The notes below the pieces were generated by a model. That model saw only the letters and a list, made by a program, of their open reading frames with translations, searched no databases and was not told the DNA's origin. A program made the translations under genes and the position numbers. From contig NZ_LMKB01000005.1 in assembly GCF_001421165.1 (NCBI RefSeq), forward strand, positions 1,069,791 to 1,133,790: DNA of 64,000 bases, written 5' to 3'. Source of the DNA: Frigoribacterium sp. Leaf8 (GTDB lineage: Bacteria > Actinomycetota > Actinomycetes > Actinomycetales > Microbacteriaceae). This document shows positions 1-8,089 of the stretch, one piece after another; the first letter of the stretch is position 1, and each line of letters opens with the position of its first letter.

Positions 1-330
1 GGTGATGGGGAAGGCGAAGGTGCCGTCGGTGAAGGTCGCGGTGCCCACGACGCCGGGGGTCAGGCCCAGGCTCGTGAGGGCCTCGACGAAGGACGCGTCC
101 ACGGCGACCTGCGTGTCGACGCCGTTCGACAGATCCGGGATGGACGCCTCGGGCAGCATGCTCTCGCCGGGGCCGGGTTCACGGGTCTGGTTGACGGGGT
201 GCGTCGGGGCCGTGTTGTTGCTCTCGGAGTCCGAGGTCGAGGCGCAGGCCGCGAGCGAGAACACGAGGGCTCCGGTGGCGACGACGCCGAGGACGCCTCG
301 ACCGAGGGAGGAACGGAAGGGGGTGCGCAT
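1..330 (-). CDS. Lipoprotein, N-terminal part (runs off window start)
   Basis: Only the first 110 residues are inside the window. They begin with a lipoprotein signal: a basic start with two arginines, a hydrophobic stretch, then lipobox SLAAC at about residues 27-31, so the protein should be lipid-anchored outside the membrane. A Ser/Asn/Pro-rich linker (about 32-60) follows, then the beginning of a folded region rich in Val, Thr and Gly. I do not recognise the domain. The start is the ATG that places the lipobox at the normal position. A 107-bp gap separates it from the membrane-protein gene upstream on the same strand. Confidence 0.8.
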   Translation of the reverse strand, partial: MRTPFRSSLGRGVLGVVATGALVFSLAACASTSDSESNNTAPTHPVNQTREPGPGESMLPEASIPDLSNGVDTQVAVDASFVEALTSLGLTPGVVGTATFTDGTFAFPIT

Positions 331-437
331 GAATGGTCCTTGTCTGTGCTGCCCGGTGGAGTTGATCGGTGTTCGACGCCCGGGCCGCGTCGGATGGGGC
401 GAGGGGGCGACCCGGCCGGGACGCCCCCTCGCGGCGC

Positions 438-1994
438 TCAGTCCTCTTCGGAGAAGAAGCGGTCGACCTTGCGGTGGTACCGCTGACCCAGCAGGCCACC
501 GAGGACGGCACCGGCGAAGCTCAGGACGACGACGAGGCCGAGGCCGATGAGACCGGCGAGGGACGACGACTGCAGGTCGTCCATCGAGGGCACGAACGGA
601 TTCGGCGACGACGAGTCTCCGGTCTGGGTGCCGACGACGCCGACGACGATCGCCAGGACGATCGTGATGACCAGACCCCAGAGCCAGGTCGCGAGCCCCT
701 GCTTGAAGCCGCTGAAGCGGGCGATGCGCGACGCCGTGTAACCACCGATGAGGTACCCGAAGAAGATGATCGCGAGCACCACGATGCCCGAGGTCAGCGC
801 GAGCACGTCGGCGTTGTCGGTCGTGAAGCTGCGCAGGTCGGCCATGGCGGTCGAACCGGATGCGACCCCGCCCCAGGCCGCGAGGACGCCGCCGAAGATC
901 GTGATCATGACGAGGCCGAAGCCCGTCGCGGCGAACCAGCCGAGCAGGCCGGCGCCGAAGCGGATGCCGCCGAACTCCTCTTTCTGCTGGGCGAGCAGCT
1001 CACGGCGCACCGACACGTGGTCGATGCCCGAGTCCTTGACGAGGGGGTAGGCGTGGGAGCCGGTGTCGCGACCCGCGGCGGCTCCTGCGGCCGCGCCTCC
1101 GGCTGCCGCCGCGGTGGGCGCGACGGCGGTGGGGGCGTCCTGACCGAACGAGGGCTGACGCTCGGCCGCGGCGCGGTCGGTGGCGTCGCGTTCGGCGTCC
1201 GAGCGGTCGTCGACCCACCCGTCGTGCGAGGACGAGGAGGCGCCCGTCGCCGCGGTCGCGGACGCCGCGGTGGCCGTGTCGTCCCCTCGGTCACCGGTGG
1301 CGGGCTCGCCGGCGCGGGCGGCCTCGGCCGCACGGAGGGCCTCGTCGTCGTGCAGCGGACGGCGCGTGCCGTCCGAGGAGGCGGACCAGGCCCGCTGGGC
1401 GGGCTCGGTCGGCGCCACCATGGGGACCGCCTCGGTGGGACGGCCGGTCGAGGCCGCGTCGCGGTCGGACTCCGAGAGGACCTCGGTGTCGCGGCGGTCG
1501 GCGTCGGTCGACGCGTCGGCGTCGGTCGACGCGTCGGCGTCGGCGTGCTGGTCGGACCCGGTGTCGCCGGGGACGTACTCGGCGGGCACCGAATCGGGCA
1601 GCGCCTCCTCGTCGGACGACGCGGGAGCCCCGTGCGCGTCCAGGCCGGACGCCTCGGGGTTCGCGGGGGCCTCGGCGACGACCGGGCGGTCCTCGGCGTC
1701 GGCGACGGGGGCCTGCTGCGTCGGGGCGTCGGACCCGAAGTCGACGGCGGGCTGCTGCTGCGTCGGGGCGTCGGACCCGAAGTCGACGGCGGGCTGCTGC
1801 TGCGTCGGGGCGTCGCCGCCGAAGTCGACGGCCGGGGGCTGCTGGGTCGGGACCTCGGAGCCGTACGGCACCTCGGTCGGCTCGACCGTCTCGCCGGTCT
1901 CGTCGGACCGCGGGGCGTCGTTCGTGTCGCCGTACTGGGGATCGCGTCCCTCGTGGTCGGGGCGGTCGCGCCGCGGATCGTTCGCGTCGGTCAT
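438..1994 (-). CDS. Membrane protein with long acidic repeat-bearing N-terminus
   Basis: 518 residues. The first ~330 are hydrophilic, acidic and rich in Asp, Ala, Gln and Pro. Near residues 45-95 there are three to four tandem copies of a 14-residue unit of the form DAPTQQQPAVDFGS. The C-terminal ~170 residues hold four clear membrane segments (around 350-380, 395-425, 440-462 and 480-505) with short loops, ending in a basic tail. The membrane part resembles small four-helix actinobacterial proteins of unknown role (YrzE-like). The N-terminus is probably a disordered cytoplasmic tail. No catalytic motif is visible. Function unknown. Confidence 0.8.
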   Translation of the reverse strand: MTDANDPRRDRPDHEGRDPQYGDTNDAPRSDETGETVEPTEVPYGSEVPTQQPPAVDFGGDAPTQQQPAVDFGSDAPTQQQPAVDFGSDAPTQQAPVADAEDRPVVAEAPANPEASGLDAHGAPASSDEEALPDSVPAEYVPGDTGSDQHADADASTDADASTDADRRDTEVLSESDRDAASTGRPTEAVPMVAPTEPAQRAWSASSDGTRRPLHDDEALRAAEAARAGEPATGDRGDDTATAASATAATGASSSSHDGWVDDRSDAERDATDRAAAERQPSFGQDAPTAVAPTAAAAGGAAAGAAAGRDTGSHAYPLVKDSGIDHVSVRRELLAQQKEEFGGIRFGAGLLGWFAATGFGLVMITIFGGVLAAWGGVASGSTAMADLRSFTTDNADVLALTSGIVVLAIIFFGYLIGGYTASRIARFSGFKQGLATWLWGLVITIVLAIVVGVVGTQTGDSSSPNPFVPSMDDLQSSSLAGLIGLGLVVVLSFAGAVLGGLLGQRYHRKVDRFFSEED

Positions 1995-2161
1995 GGCTCA
2001 CTCCTGTCGGTGGGGTCGTTCCCTGGATCTGTGATCCGCCTGAACGTTACGCCCGAACGGCACCCCGGGCCGGGAGCCCCCGCCCGCGCCCGCGGGACTC
2101 ACGGGCGCGGACGAGCCGGTAGCGTGGACCGGACCGCCGAGCGACGAAGGACGACGACGTC

Positions 2162-3085
2162 ATGACCGACACCAGCCAGACCCCCTCCGACCCGACCGCG
2201 ACGGCCTCCGGCGCGACCGACTCCGCGGCGACGGGCCGCCGGGCCGCGGCGGCCGCCCGCACGCGACCGAAGGCCGACATCGCCCGTTCGTGGCTGCTCG
2301 TGCCGGGCACCGCCCCCGACCGTTTCGACTCGGCCCAGGCGTCCCGCGCCGACCAGATCGTCCTCGACATCGAGGACGCGGTCGACCCCGCCCGCAAGCC
2401 AGCCGCACGCGACGACGTCGTCGCCTGGCTCACGGGCGGCGGCGAGGCCTGGGTGCGCATCAACGACCGCTCGACGGACTTCTGGTCCGACGACGTCGAC
2501 GCCCTGATGGGCCTGCCCGGACTGCACGGCGTCATGCTCGCCAAGACCGAGGCGCCCGAACACGTCACCGAGACCTTCGACCGGCTCGGAGGCGCGGTGC
2601 CGGTGCTCGCGCTCGTCGAGTCGGCCCTCGGCATCGAGGAGAGCCCCGCCATCGCCAAGGCCCGCGGGGCGTTCCGCCTCGCGTTCGGAAGCGGCGACTA
2701 CCGCCGCGACACCGGCACGAGCGCCGACGACCTGGCCATGGCCTACCCCCGCTCCCGCCTCGTCGTGGCGAGCCGCATCGGCGGGCTGCCCGGCCCGATC
2801 GACGGCCCGACGGTGGGCAGCAGCCACCCCGTCCTGCGCGAGCAGTCCGGGGTCGCGGTCGCCCTCGGCCTCACCGGCAAGCTCTGCCTCGACGTCGAGC
2901 AGCTGCCCGTGATCAACGAGGTCATCAGCCCCACGCCGTCCGACGTCGCCTGGGCCCAGGACTTCCTCGCCGACTTCGAGGGACGCGGCCGGGTCATCCG
3001 AGACGGCAGCGACCTGCCCCGCCTGGGCCGGGCCCAGAAGATCGAGAAGCTCGCCTCGGCGTTCGGGGTGCAAGCCGCGAACTGA
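2162..3085 (+). CDS. HpcH/HpaI aldolase / citrate lyase beta-like CoA ester lyase
   Basis: 307 residues, the normal length for CitE-like proteins. After a ~35-residue variable start comes the family opening SWLLVPGTAPDRF, then IVLDIEDAV (the metal/substrate loop), VRIND, ALVESALGI (metal-binding Glu) and the FGSGDYRRD segment. Such enzymes cleave or hydrolyse CoA esters of the citramalyl, malyl or hydroxy-acyl type with Mg2+. The exact substrate cannot be told here because no citrate lyase alpha or gamma subunit is nearby. It is a single-gene unit ending in a strong hairpin terminator. Confidence 0.85.
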   Translation: MTDTSQTPSDPTATASGATDSAATGRRAAAAARTRPKADIARSWLLVPGTAPDRFDSAQASRADQIVLDIEDAVDPARKPAARDDVVAWLTGGGEAWVRINDRSTDFWSDDVDALMGLPGLHGVMLAKTEAPEHVTETFDRLGGAVPVLALVESALGIEESPAIAKARGAFRLAFGSGDYRRDTGTSADDLAMAYPRSRLVVASRIGGLPGPIDGPTVGSSHPVLREQSGVAVALGLTGKLCLDVEQLPVINEVISPTPSDVAWAQDFLADFEGRGRVIRDGSDLPRLGRAQKIEKLASAFGVQAAN

Positions 3086-3096
3086 CGGCTCGACGG

Positions 3097-3137
3097 AAGG
3101 AGGCGCGTCCCACTCGGGACGCGCCTCCTTTCTTTCT
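3097..3137 (+). terminator. Rho-independent terminator after the CitE-like gene
   Basis: Perfect 15-bp stem AAGGAGGCGCGTCCC with a 4-nt loop (ACTC) and its complement, followed by a pyrimidine tail TCTTTCTG. It begins 12 bp after the stop codon. Confidence 0.93.
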
Positions 3138-3158
3138 GCCCGGATGTCCGCCGGACCG

Positions 3159-3187
3159 TTGACAGACGATAGTCACCGACATATCTT
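3159..3187 (+). promoter_or_regulatory. Near-consensus promoter of the PadR gene
   Basis: TTGACA (3159-3164), a 17-nt spacer, then TATCTT (3182-3187), about 65 bp before the PadR start codon. The spacer and -10 contain GATAGTC and ACATATC as an inverted pair, a plausible site for self-regulation by PadR. This is one of the best sigma-70-type promoters in the window. Confidence 0.75.
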
Positions 3188-3250
3188 TGACACATCGCGA
3201 CAGGACGTCGCGACCTCGATCTCTTCCCCCCGACCCGAGAGGAGTACCCC

Positions 3251-3925
3251 ATGGGTACCGACTTCACCACCGAGAACCACGGCGACCCCCGTCGCCGGCA
3301 CCACGACTCCCCCGACGCCCGGCACGACCCGATCGGCCGCGGCGAGGGTCACGGCCGCTTCGGCCGTCCGTTCGGCCGCGGGTTCCGCCCCGGTCCGGGC
3401 TTCGGCGGCTTCGGCCCCGGTTTCGGCCCCGGCGGCCCGGGCTTCGGTCCCGGCGGTTTCGGACCGGGCCGCGGAGGACGCGGCCGGGCACGACGCGGCG
3501 ACGTGCGCCTCGCGATCCTCTCGCTGCTGTCCGACGCCCCGTCGAACGGCTACGGCCTGATCAAGGCGATCGCCGAGCGCACCGACGGCACGTGGAAGCC
3601 CAGCCCCGGCTCGGTCTACCCCACGCTGCAGCAACTCGTCGACGAAGAGCTCATCTCGTCCGACGAGGCCGCGACCAAGAGCGTCTTCACGCTGACCGAC
3701 GCAGGCCGGGCCTACGTGGCCGAACACGCCGACGAGATCGAGAGGGCCTGGGCCGCCACGGCGGACGACGCGAGCGACACCGACCGCGAGTTCCAGACCA
3801 GCCTCATGAAGCTCATGGGCGTCGTCAAGCAGTTCCACCACGACGGCAGCGACGCCCAGCGGGCCGCCGCCACCGCCAAGCTCGACGAGGCACGCCGCGC
3901 GCTCTACACGATCCTGGCCGACTGA
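3251..3925 (+). CDS. PadR family transcriptional regulator
   Basis: 224 residues. The N-terminal ~75 residues are low-complexity, rich in His, Arg and then Gly/Phe/Pro (FGPGFGPGGPGF-type repeats). From about residue 80 comes the PadR winged helix: DVRLAILSLLSDAPSNGYGLIKAI, then GSVYPTLQQLVDEELI, then the wing. A C-terminal helical dimerisation part follows. PadR proteins repress exporters or phenolic-acid genes and often themselves. No exporter is adjacent, so the target is unknown; the promoter overlap suggests autoregulation. Confidence 0.9.
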   Translation: MGTDFTTENHGDPRRRHHDSPDARHDPIGRGEGHGRFGRPFGRGFRPGPGFGGFGPGFGPGGPGFGPGGFGPGRGGRGRARRGDVRLAILSLLSDAPSNGYGLIKAIAERTDGTWKPSPGSVYPTLQQLVDEELISSDEAATKSVFTLTDAGRAYVAEHADEIERAWAATADDASDTDREFQTSLMKLMGVVKQFHHDGSDAQRAAATAKLDEARRALYTILAD

Positions 3926-4065
3926 GCCCCGGCGGGCCGAGGCTCGGCCGACCGAGCCCCGGCCGGCCCTCCTCCGGTGGGCCGTCCTCCGGTGGCGGCC
4001 GGACCGATGTCCGGGGTCGTGGGCATGATGGGCCCACGAGCACGACGACCCCGCCGGAGGCGCGC

Positions 4066-4947
4066 ATGAGCACCGCAGACGACCGCACCACCGCGAGCAC
4101 CGCCGACCTCGGGCGCGCCGGGTACGACCCGTCATTCCTCACGGTCGACGTGCCCCTGCCGGCCGTCCACGCCACCGTCCGCGAGCTGCCCTACGTCCAC
4201 TTCACGGTGCTGCTCGACCCCGTCCGGCGGTTGGCCGCCCTGACGGCCGTCAACATCGACGGGTCGTCGCTGGTCGACCTCGGCCGGGGCGACGACTGGC
4301 ACCTCGACGAGCGCGTGCCCGACGACGAGCAGACGGGTCCCGAGGTGTACGCCTCCAACGACCTCGACCGGGGGCACCTCGTGCGTCGGCGCGACCCGGT
4401 CTGGGGCGAGCGTGCCGTCGCGGCCGCGGCGAACGTCGACACCTTCAGCTTCACCAACGCCGCACCCCAGGCCGCCGAGTTCAACCAGTCGAAAGAACTG
4501 TGGCTCGGCCTCGAGGACCAGGTGCTGCAGTACGCCTCCACGCATCGGCAGCGGCTGACGGTCTTCACGGCGCCCGTGCTGCTCGACGACGACGCGCCCT
4601 ACCGCGGCATCCGCCTGCCCCGTCGGTTCTTCAAGGTCGCGGCCTGGACGACCTCCGACGGCGGTTCGTTGCGCAGCGCGGCGTACCTGCTCGACCAGTC
4701 CCCCGAACTCGACGGCGTCGACCTCGAGGCGGCCTTCGCCCGCGCGCACGAGCAGGGCGACCCGCCGCCCCTCGGGCCGTACCGCACCTACCAGGTGCCC
4801 GTCCGCGACATCGCCGAGATGACCGGTTTCGACCTCGCCCAACTCGCCGAGGCCGACACGCTCCGGCCCGTGCCCACGATCGAGCCGCCGGACGGCATCC
4901 GCGCGGGGTGGGTGCCGCTCACGTCGGTCGACCAGCTGTCGTTCTGA
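4066..4947 (+). CDS. DNA/RNA non-specific endonuclease
   Basis: 293 residues. The family hallmark DRGH sits in NDLDRGHLVRRRDP (about residues 103-116), preceded by a conserved beta-sheet core and followed by FTNAAPQAAEFNQ, which supplies the Mg2+-binding Asn in this beta-beta-alpha-metal fold. There is no signal peptide, so it looks cytoplasmic, unusual for a nuclease of this type unless it uses another export route or a partner inhibitor. No obvious immunity gene is adjacent. It lies between the PadR gene and an unknown gene, all on the same strand. Confidence 0.88.
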   Translation: MSTADDRTTASTADLGRAGYDPSFLTVDVPLPAVHATVRELPYVHFTVLLDPVRRLAALTAVNIDGSSLVDLGRGDDWHLDERVPDDEQTGPEVYASNDLDRGHLVRRRDPVWGERAVAAAANVDTFSFTNAAPQAAEFNQSKELWLGLEDQVLQYASTHRQRLTVFTAPVLLDDDAPYRGIRLPRRFFKVAAWTTSDGGSLRSAAYLLDQSPELDGVDLEAAFARAHEQGDPPPLGPYRTYQVPVRDIAEMTGFDLAQLAEADTLRPVPTIEPPDGIRAGWVPLTSVDQLSF

Positions 4948-5014
4948 CCGCCAGGCGACGCGGCCCCGGCTCGTCCAGGCGGCTCGCATCGGGCCGTGCC
5001 AGCATTCTCGGGCC

Positions 5015-6001
5015 ATGGCACCGAACGACCGAGATCCCGTCGACCCCACAGACGCCCCGTCACCCCTGCCGCCCGAGATGCCGCGCAGCCTGACGGTGCT
5101 GCGTGACGAGGACGCGCCGCCGGTCCGGGCCACACCCTGGCGAGAGGTCCGGGTGGACTTCCTGGTGCCGACCACCTCGACCGGTGCGGCCCGCGGCGTC
5201 CGGCACCTGCTCGACGAACCCGAACTGCACTTCTCACCCGGGCTGCGCCAGGGGACGCTCGCCCTGATGCCCCGACGGTCGGCACTCCTCCGCGTCGTGC
5301 TCGCGTGGGAGTGGTCGGTCGAGGCGGCGTCCTTCGCCGTGCACTCCTTCGAGCCCGAGCCCTTCTCGTCCGACGAACGAGACGCCCTCGAGGCCTGGTT
5401 GCGGGCGACGGCGCGACGGTTGCAGCTGTTCGACGGCGCCCTCGCGCGTGCCGTCGCCCGGGTCGACCACGACGTGGTCCGAGGCGTCGACACGAGCTCT
5501 CCCGAGGCGTCGCTGGCCGGCGCCTCCGCTGCGGCCCGGGCGGCAGCCCCTGCGGCCGCGGGTTCGCCTGACCCGGGCCCGGTCAGGGGCCGTCCGGTGC
5601 CCGACGACTCCGACCCGGTCGACCTCGCGGCGGCCGGGCCCGCCGCCACGACGATGCGGACGGCCACCCTCGGGACGAGACTCGCCTCCCCCGCCGTCGG
5701 CGCCGCCCACCCCGTGGTCGACGTCACCCTGCCGGACGCGAGCGACCCCGGCTGGGAGGTCTTCGTCGACGCCCTGAGCCGCCAGACCCTCGGTTACCGT
5801 CGCACCCTCGACGACGGCGGCAGCGCCTACGCGTTCACCTACCTCGTGGCCGACGACGTCGACGACGTCACGCCCGACGACCTGGTCGACTGGCACGACC
5901 AACACATCCAGCGGCAACTGCTCGTCGAGGACGCCCGCCAGGCGTACGTGCACCTGCTCGCCGGGCTCGAGCCGCCCGTCTCGGTGCAGTACACGATCTG
6001 A
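5015..6001 (+). CDS. Conserved hypothetical protein
   Basis: 328 residues with no recognised family. It has an N-terminal folded region (about 30-165) with YxxF/W-type hydrophobic strands, an Ala/Pro-rich linker (about 175-230) and a second folded region (240-328) rich in Asp. No signal peptide, membrane helix or catalytic motif is seen. High third-position GC across the frame supports coding. It follows the endonuclease gene by 67 bp and may be cotranscribed. Confidence 0.7.
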   Translation: MAPNDRDPVDPTDAPSPLPPEMPRSLTVLRDEDAPPVRATPWREVRVDFLVPTTSTGAARGVRHLLDEPELHFSPGLRQGTLALMPRRSALLRVVLAWEWSVEAASFAVHSFEPEPFSSDERDALEAWLRATARRLQLFDGALARAVARVDHDVVRGVDTSSPEASLAGASAAARAAAPAAAGSPDPGPVRGRPVPDDSDPVDLAAAGPAATTMRTATLGTRLASPAVGAAHPVVDVTLPDASDPGWEVFVDALSRQTLGYRRTLDDGGSAYAFTYLVADDVDDVTPDDLVDWHDQHIQRQLLVEDARQAYVHLLAGLEPPVSVQYTI

Positions 6002-6037
6002 CCGACGTGGCGCGCGCCTCCCGGGCAGGCAGTCGGG

Positions 6038-6403
6038 TCAGGGGGCGACGTCGACGATGGCGACGAAGCGGGTGCCGACGCCGTCGACCTCGGCGCGCAC
6101 GACGCCCGGCTCGGGCTCGGGCAACTCGTCCGCACCGTGGTCGTCGCAGCTGAGGTAGGTGTACTCGGGCCACCACTTCTTGGGGCGAGCCGCCTCGTGG
6201 TAGCCGCAGACGACGCACTCCAGTTCGACCCACACCGGCTTGCCCGTGCGGTTCGCCCGGGACTGCACCAGCCAGGCCGGCGGCGTCCGCTCGATCGCGA
6301 CGAGTTCGTCGACCGTCATCTTCGGCGGTAGGCCGTGGCGCTTGGCCATCTCGAGCGGGATGTCCAGTCGCAGGGCGGCGTCTCGTCGCGTGATCACCCG
6401 CAC
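6038..6403 (-). CDS. Small conserved protein with CxxC motif
   Basis: 121 residues. The first half (ALRLDIPLEMAKRHGL, then VDELVAIERTPPAWL) resembles the small helical proteins annotated DUF5997 in actinobacteria; I am not certain of that match. Residues 62-70 hold ECVVCGYHE and a later CDDH, which could bind a metal with the CxxC. No signal peptide. Its role is unknown. It is transcribed towards the hypothetical gene on the other strand. Confidence 0.7.
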   Translation of the reverse strand: MRVITRRDAALRLDIPLEMAKRHGLPPKMTVDELVAIERTPPAWLVQSRANRTGKPVWVELECVVCGYHEAARPKKWWPEYTYLSCDDHGADELPEPEPGVVRAEVDGVGTRFVAIVDVAP

Positions 6404-6578
6404 ACGCTACCCGTCCGCCCCCACCCCTCGCGAGCACGGGCACTGTTGCCACGCGCAACACCCGCCGTCAAGTCGGCCAGAGTGCCGACTTGCCCCCGAA
6501 CGAGGGCCAGGCGGAAGCTCGACCCAGGCGGCACGTGTCCGATCCACCCGGTCGGTCGATCACCGGACCGCCGGCAGG

Positions 6579-6613
6579 CACCACCCGACACGCACCACCC
6601 GACACGCACAACA
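6579..6613 (+). repeat. Short tandem repeat in the protease leader
   Basis: Two and a half copies of CACCACCCGACACG directly upstream of the serine-protease ribosome site. It lies in the probable 5' leader. Confidence 0.6.
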
Positions 6614-6631
6614 CGAACCAAGGGGAACCAC

Positions 6632-7369
6632 ATGAAGACCTCCGTCGCCGCCGCCCTCACCGCCGCAGCCCTCGTCGTCGGATCGCTCGGGGTCTCGACC
6701 TCGGCCGTCGCCGCCGGGCCCGTCGACACCATCCGGTCGACGGACGTCGTCGGCGGCGAGAAGGCTCCCACGACGCCGTGGGCCGTGCAGCTGGTCTTCC
6801 GGACCGGCGGCACCGCGAGCTACGCCTGCACCGGCGAGCAGATCAACGCCAGCTGGGTGCTGACCGCCCGCCACTGCATCGACGGCGTCACCTCGATGCA
6901 GGTGTACCACTCGAACAGCACGACGAACCCGGGCACCGCGATCGCCGTCGACCGCGTCGCCGCCGCCCCCGCGGGCGACATCGCGCTCGTGCACCTCGGC
7001 CAGCCGAAGGCGCTCGGCAGCTACCCGACGCTGAACCTCGGGTTCCAGGCGACGTCGTCGGGCAGCGGCACGATCATGGGCTACGGCCTACGCGCCAACT
7101 CGGTGCAGTCCGACGGCCTGTACCAGGCGACGGTGGGCCTGACCGGCCGCAGCACCGACGCCTACGGCGGGGCCGCGCAGCACCTGACCGGCACCACCGG
7201 CGCGGCGAACCACGGCGACTCGGGTGGCCCCCTGATCGTGGGCGGCCAGATCGTGGCCGTCTGCTCCACCGGCGACGAGGCCGACCCGGGCGCGAACACC
7301 CGTGCCGGCTCGAACTACGCCGTGCTGTCGCAGAGCGCGACCTGGATCCGCTCGACCGCCGGCCTCTAG
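6632..7369 (+). CDS. Secreted trypsin-like serine protease (S1)
   Basis: 245 residues. A Sec signal peptide occupies about residues 1-28 (Ala-rich, cleavage after AVAA). The mature chain starts near VVGGEKAPTTPWAVQL, close to the IVGG-type mature N-terminus of trypsins, so a short propeptide may be removed. The triad is visible: His in LTARHC, Asp in GDIALVH, Ser in NHGDSGGPL. A Cys pair brackets the His. The ATG at 6632 follows a good ribosome site (AAGGGG) and gives a clean signal peptide; longer upstream frames do not. Confidence 0.92.
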   Translation: MKTSVAAALTAAALVVGSLGVSTSAVAAGPVDTIRSTDVVGGEKAPTTPWAVQLVFRTGGTASYACTGEQINASWVLTARHCIDGVTSMQVYHSNSTTNPGTAIAVDRVAAAPAGDIALVHLGQPKALGSYPTLNLGFQATSSGSGTIMGYGLRANSVQSDGLYQATVGLTGRSTDAYGGAAQHLTGTTGAANHGDSGGPLIVGGQIVAVCSTGDEADPGANTRAGSNYAVLSQSATWIRSTAGL

Positions 7370-7450
7370 TCCGCGACCTCGGGCGGGTCCGCCGGCGACG
7401 GGCGGCCTCGGACGCAAGGCCCGTACGGACACGCCCACCCACGGAACGCA

Positions 7451-7488
7451 GGAGGCGCGCCCCGGTCACGCGACCGGGGCGCGCCTCC
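7451..7488. terminator. Bidirectional terminator between protease and GNAT genes
   Basis: Perfect 17-bp stem GGAGGCGCGCCCCGGTC with a 4-nt loop. It serves two convergent genes that end at 7369 (+) and 7537 (-). Confidence 0.85.
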
Positions 7489-7536
7489 GTCGTCGTGTCG
7501 ACCCGCGCCTCCTCGGGGGGCGTCGGCCGCCGGACG

Positions 7537-8061
7537 TCAGGCGATCGGCTTCTCGAAGCAGATCGACTGCGGGATGGTCGTGACGTAGGGCTCGTAGGTC
7601 GGGATGCGGGTGAAGCCGATCTTCTCGTAGAGGGCGACGGCGTCGGGCTGACGGTCCCCGGTCTGCAGGATGAGTCGGCGGGCACCGCCCTCTCGGGCGA
7701 CCGCCTCGAGCTCGGCCATCAGCAGCCGGCCGATGCCGCGGCCACGCTGACCGTCCGCGACGATCACCCGCTTGACCTCCCATTCGCCGTCCCGGCTCTG
7801 CACGAGGGCGTGGCCGACGGGCGTGCCGCCGTCGGCACCGTCGTCGACGACCACCAGCACGGTGGCCAGCACGTTCGACGGGTGCACCGTGAGGGCGGCG
7901 TTCCGGGCCTCGACGACGTCGACGGGTTCGACGACGTCGCGGTGGTAGCGGACGGTCATCTCGGCGTCCATGGCGTCGCGCAGGGCGACGGCACGGGGAT
8001 CGTCGAAGGCGACGCGTTCGAGGTGCAGCGGGGGCAGGGCGGAGGGAGCGGTGTTCGTCAC
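7537..8061 (-). CDS. GNAT family N-acetyltransferase
   Basis: 174 residues. It shows the GNAT core: VGHALVQSRDGEWEVKRVIVADGQRGRGIGRLLM includes the acetyl-CoA pyrophosphate loop QRGRGIG, followed by LILQTGDRQPDAVALYEKIGF, the usual fourth motif. The acceptor substrate cannot be told. It is cytoplasmic, with no membrane or signal region. It is transcribed just downstream of, and on the same strand as, the M23 hydrolase gene (28-bp gap), so the two may share a transcript. Confidence 0.88.
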   Translation of the reverse strand: MTNTAPSALPPLHLERVAFDDPRAVALRDAMDAEMTVRYHRDVVEPVDVVEARNAALTVHPSNVLATVLVVVDDGADGGTPVGHALVQSRDGEWEVKRVIVADGQRGRGIGRLLMAELEAVAREGGARRLILQTGDRQPDAVALYEKIGFTRIPTYEPYVTTIPQSICFEKPIA

Positions 8062-8089
8062 CAGACGATTCTGCCCCCTCGTGGGGTGC

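Noticed and set aside
369-2165. 598-residue plus-strand reading frame
   Set aside because: Shadow of the minus-strand membrane protein; Arg/Gly/Val-rich with no family signal or ribosome site. The same holds for the 1129-residue frame opposite the S8 protease (32062-35451) and the 807-residue frame opposite the transporters (16383-18806).
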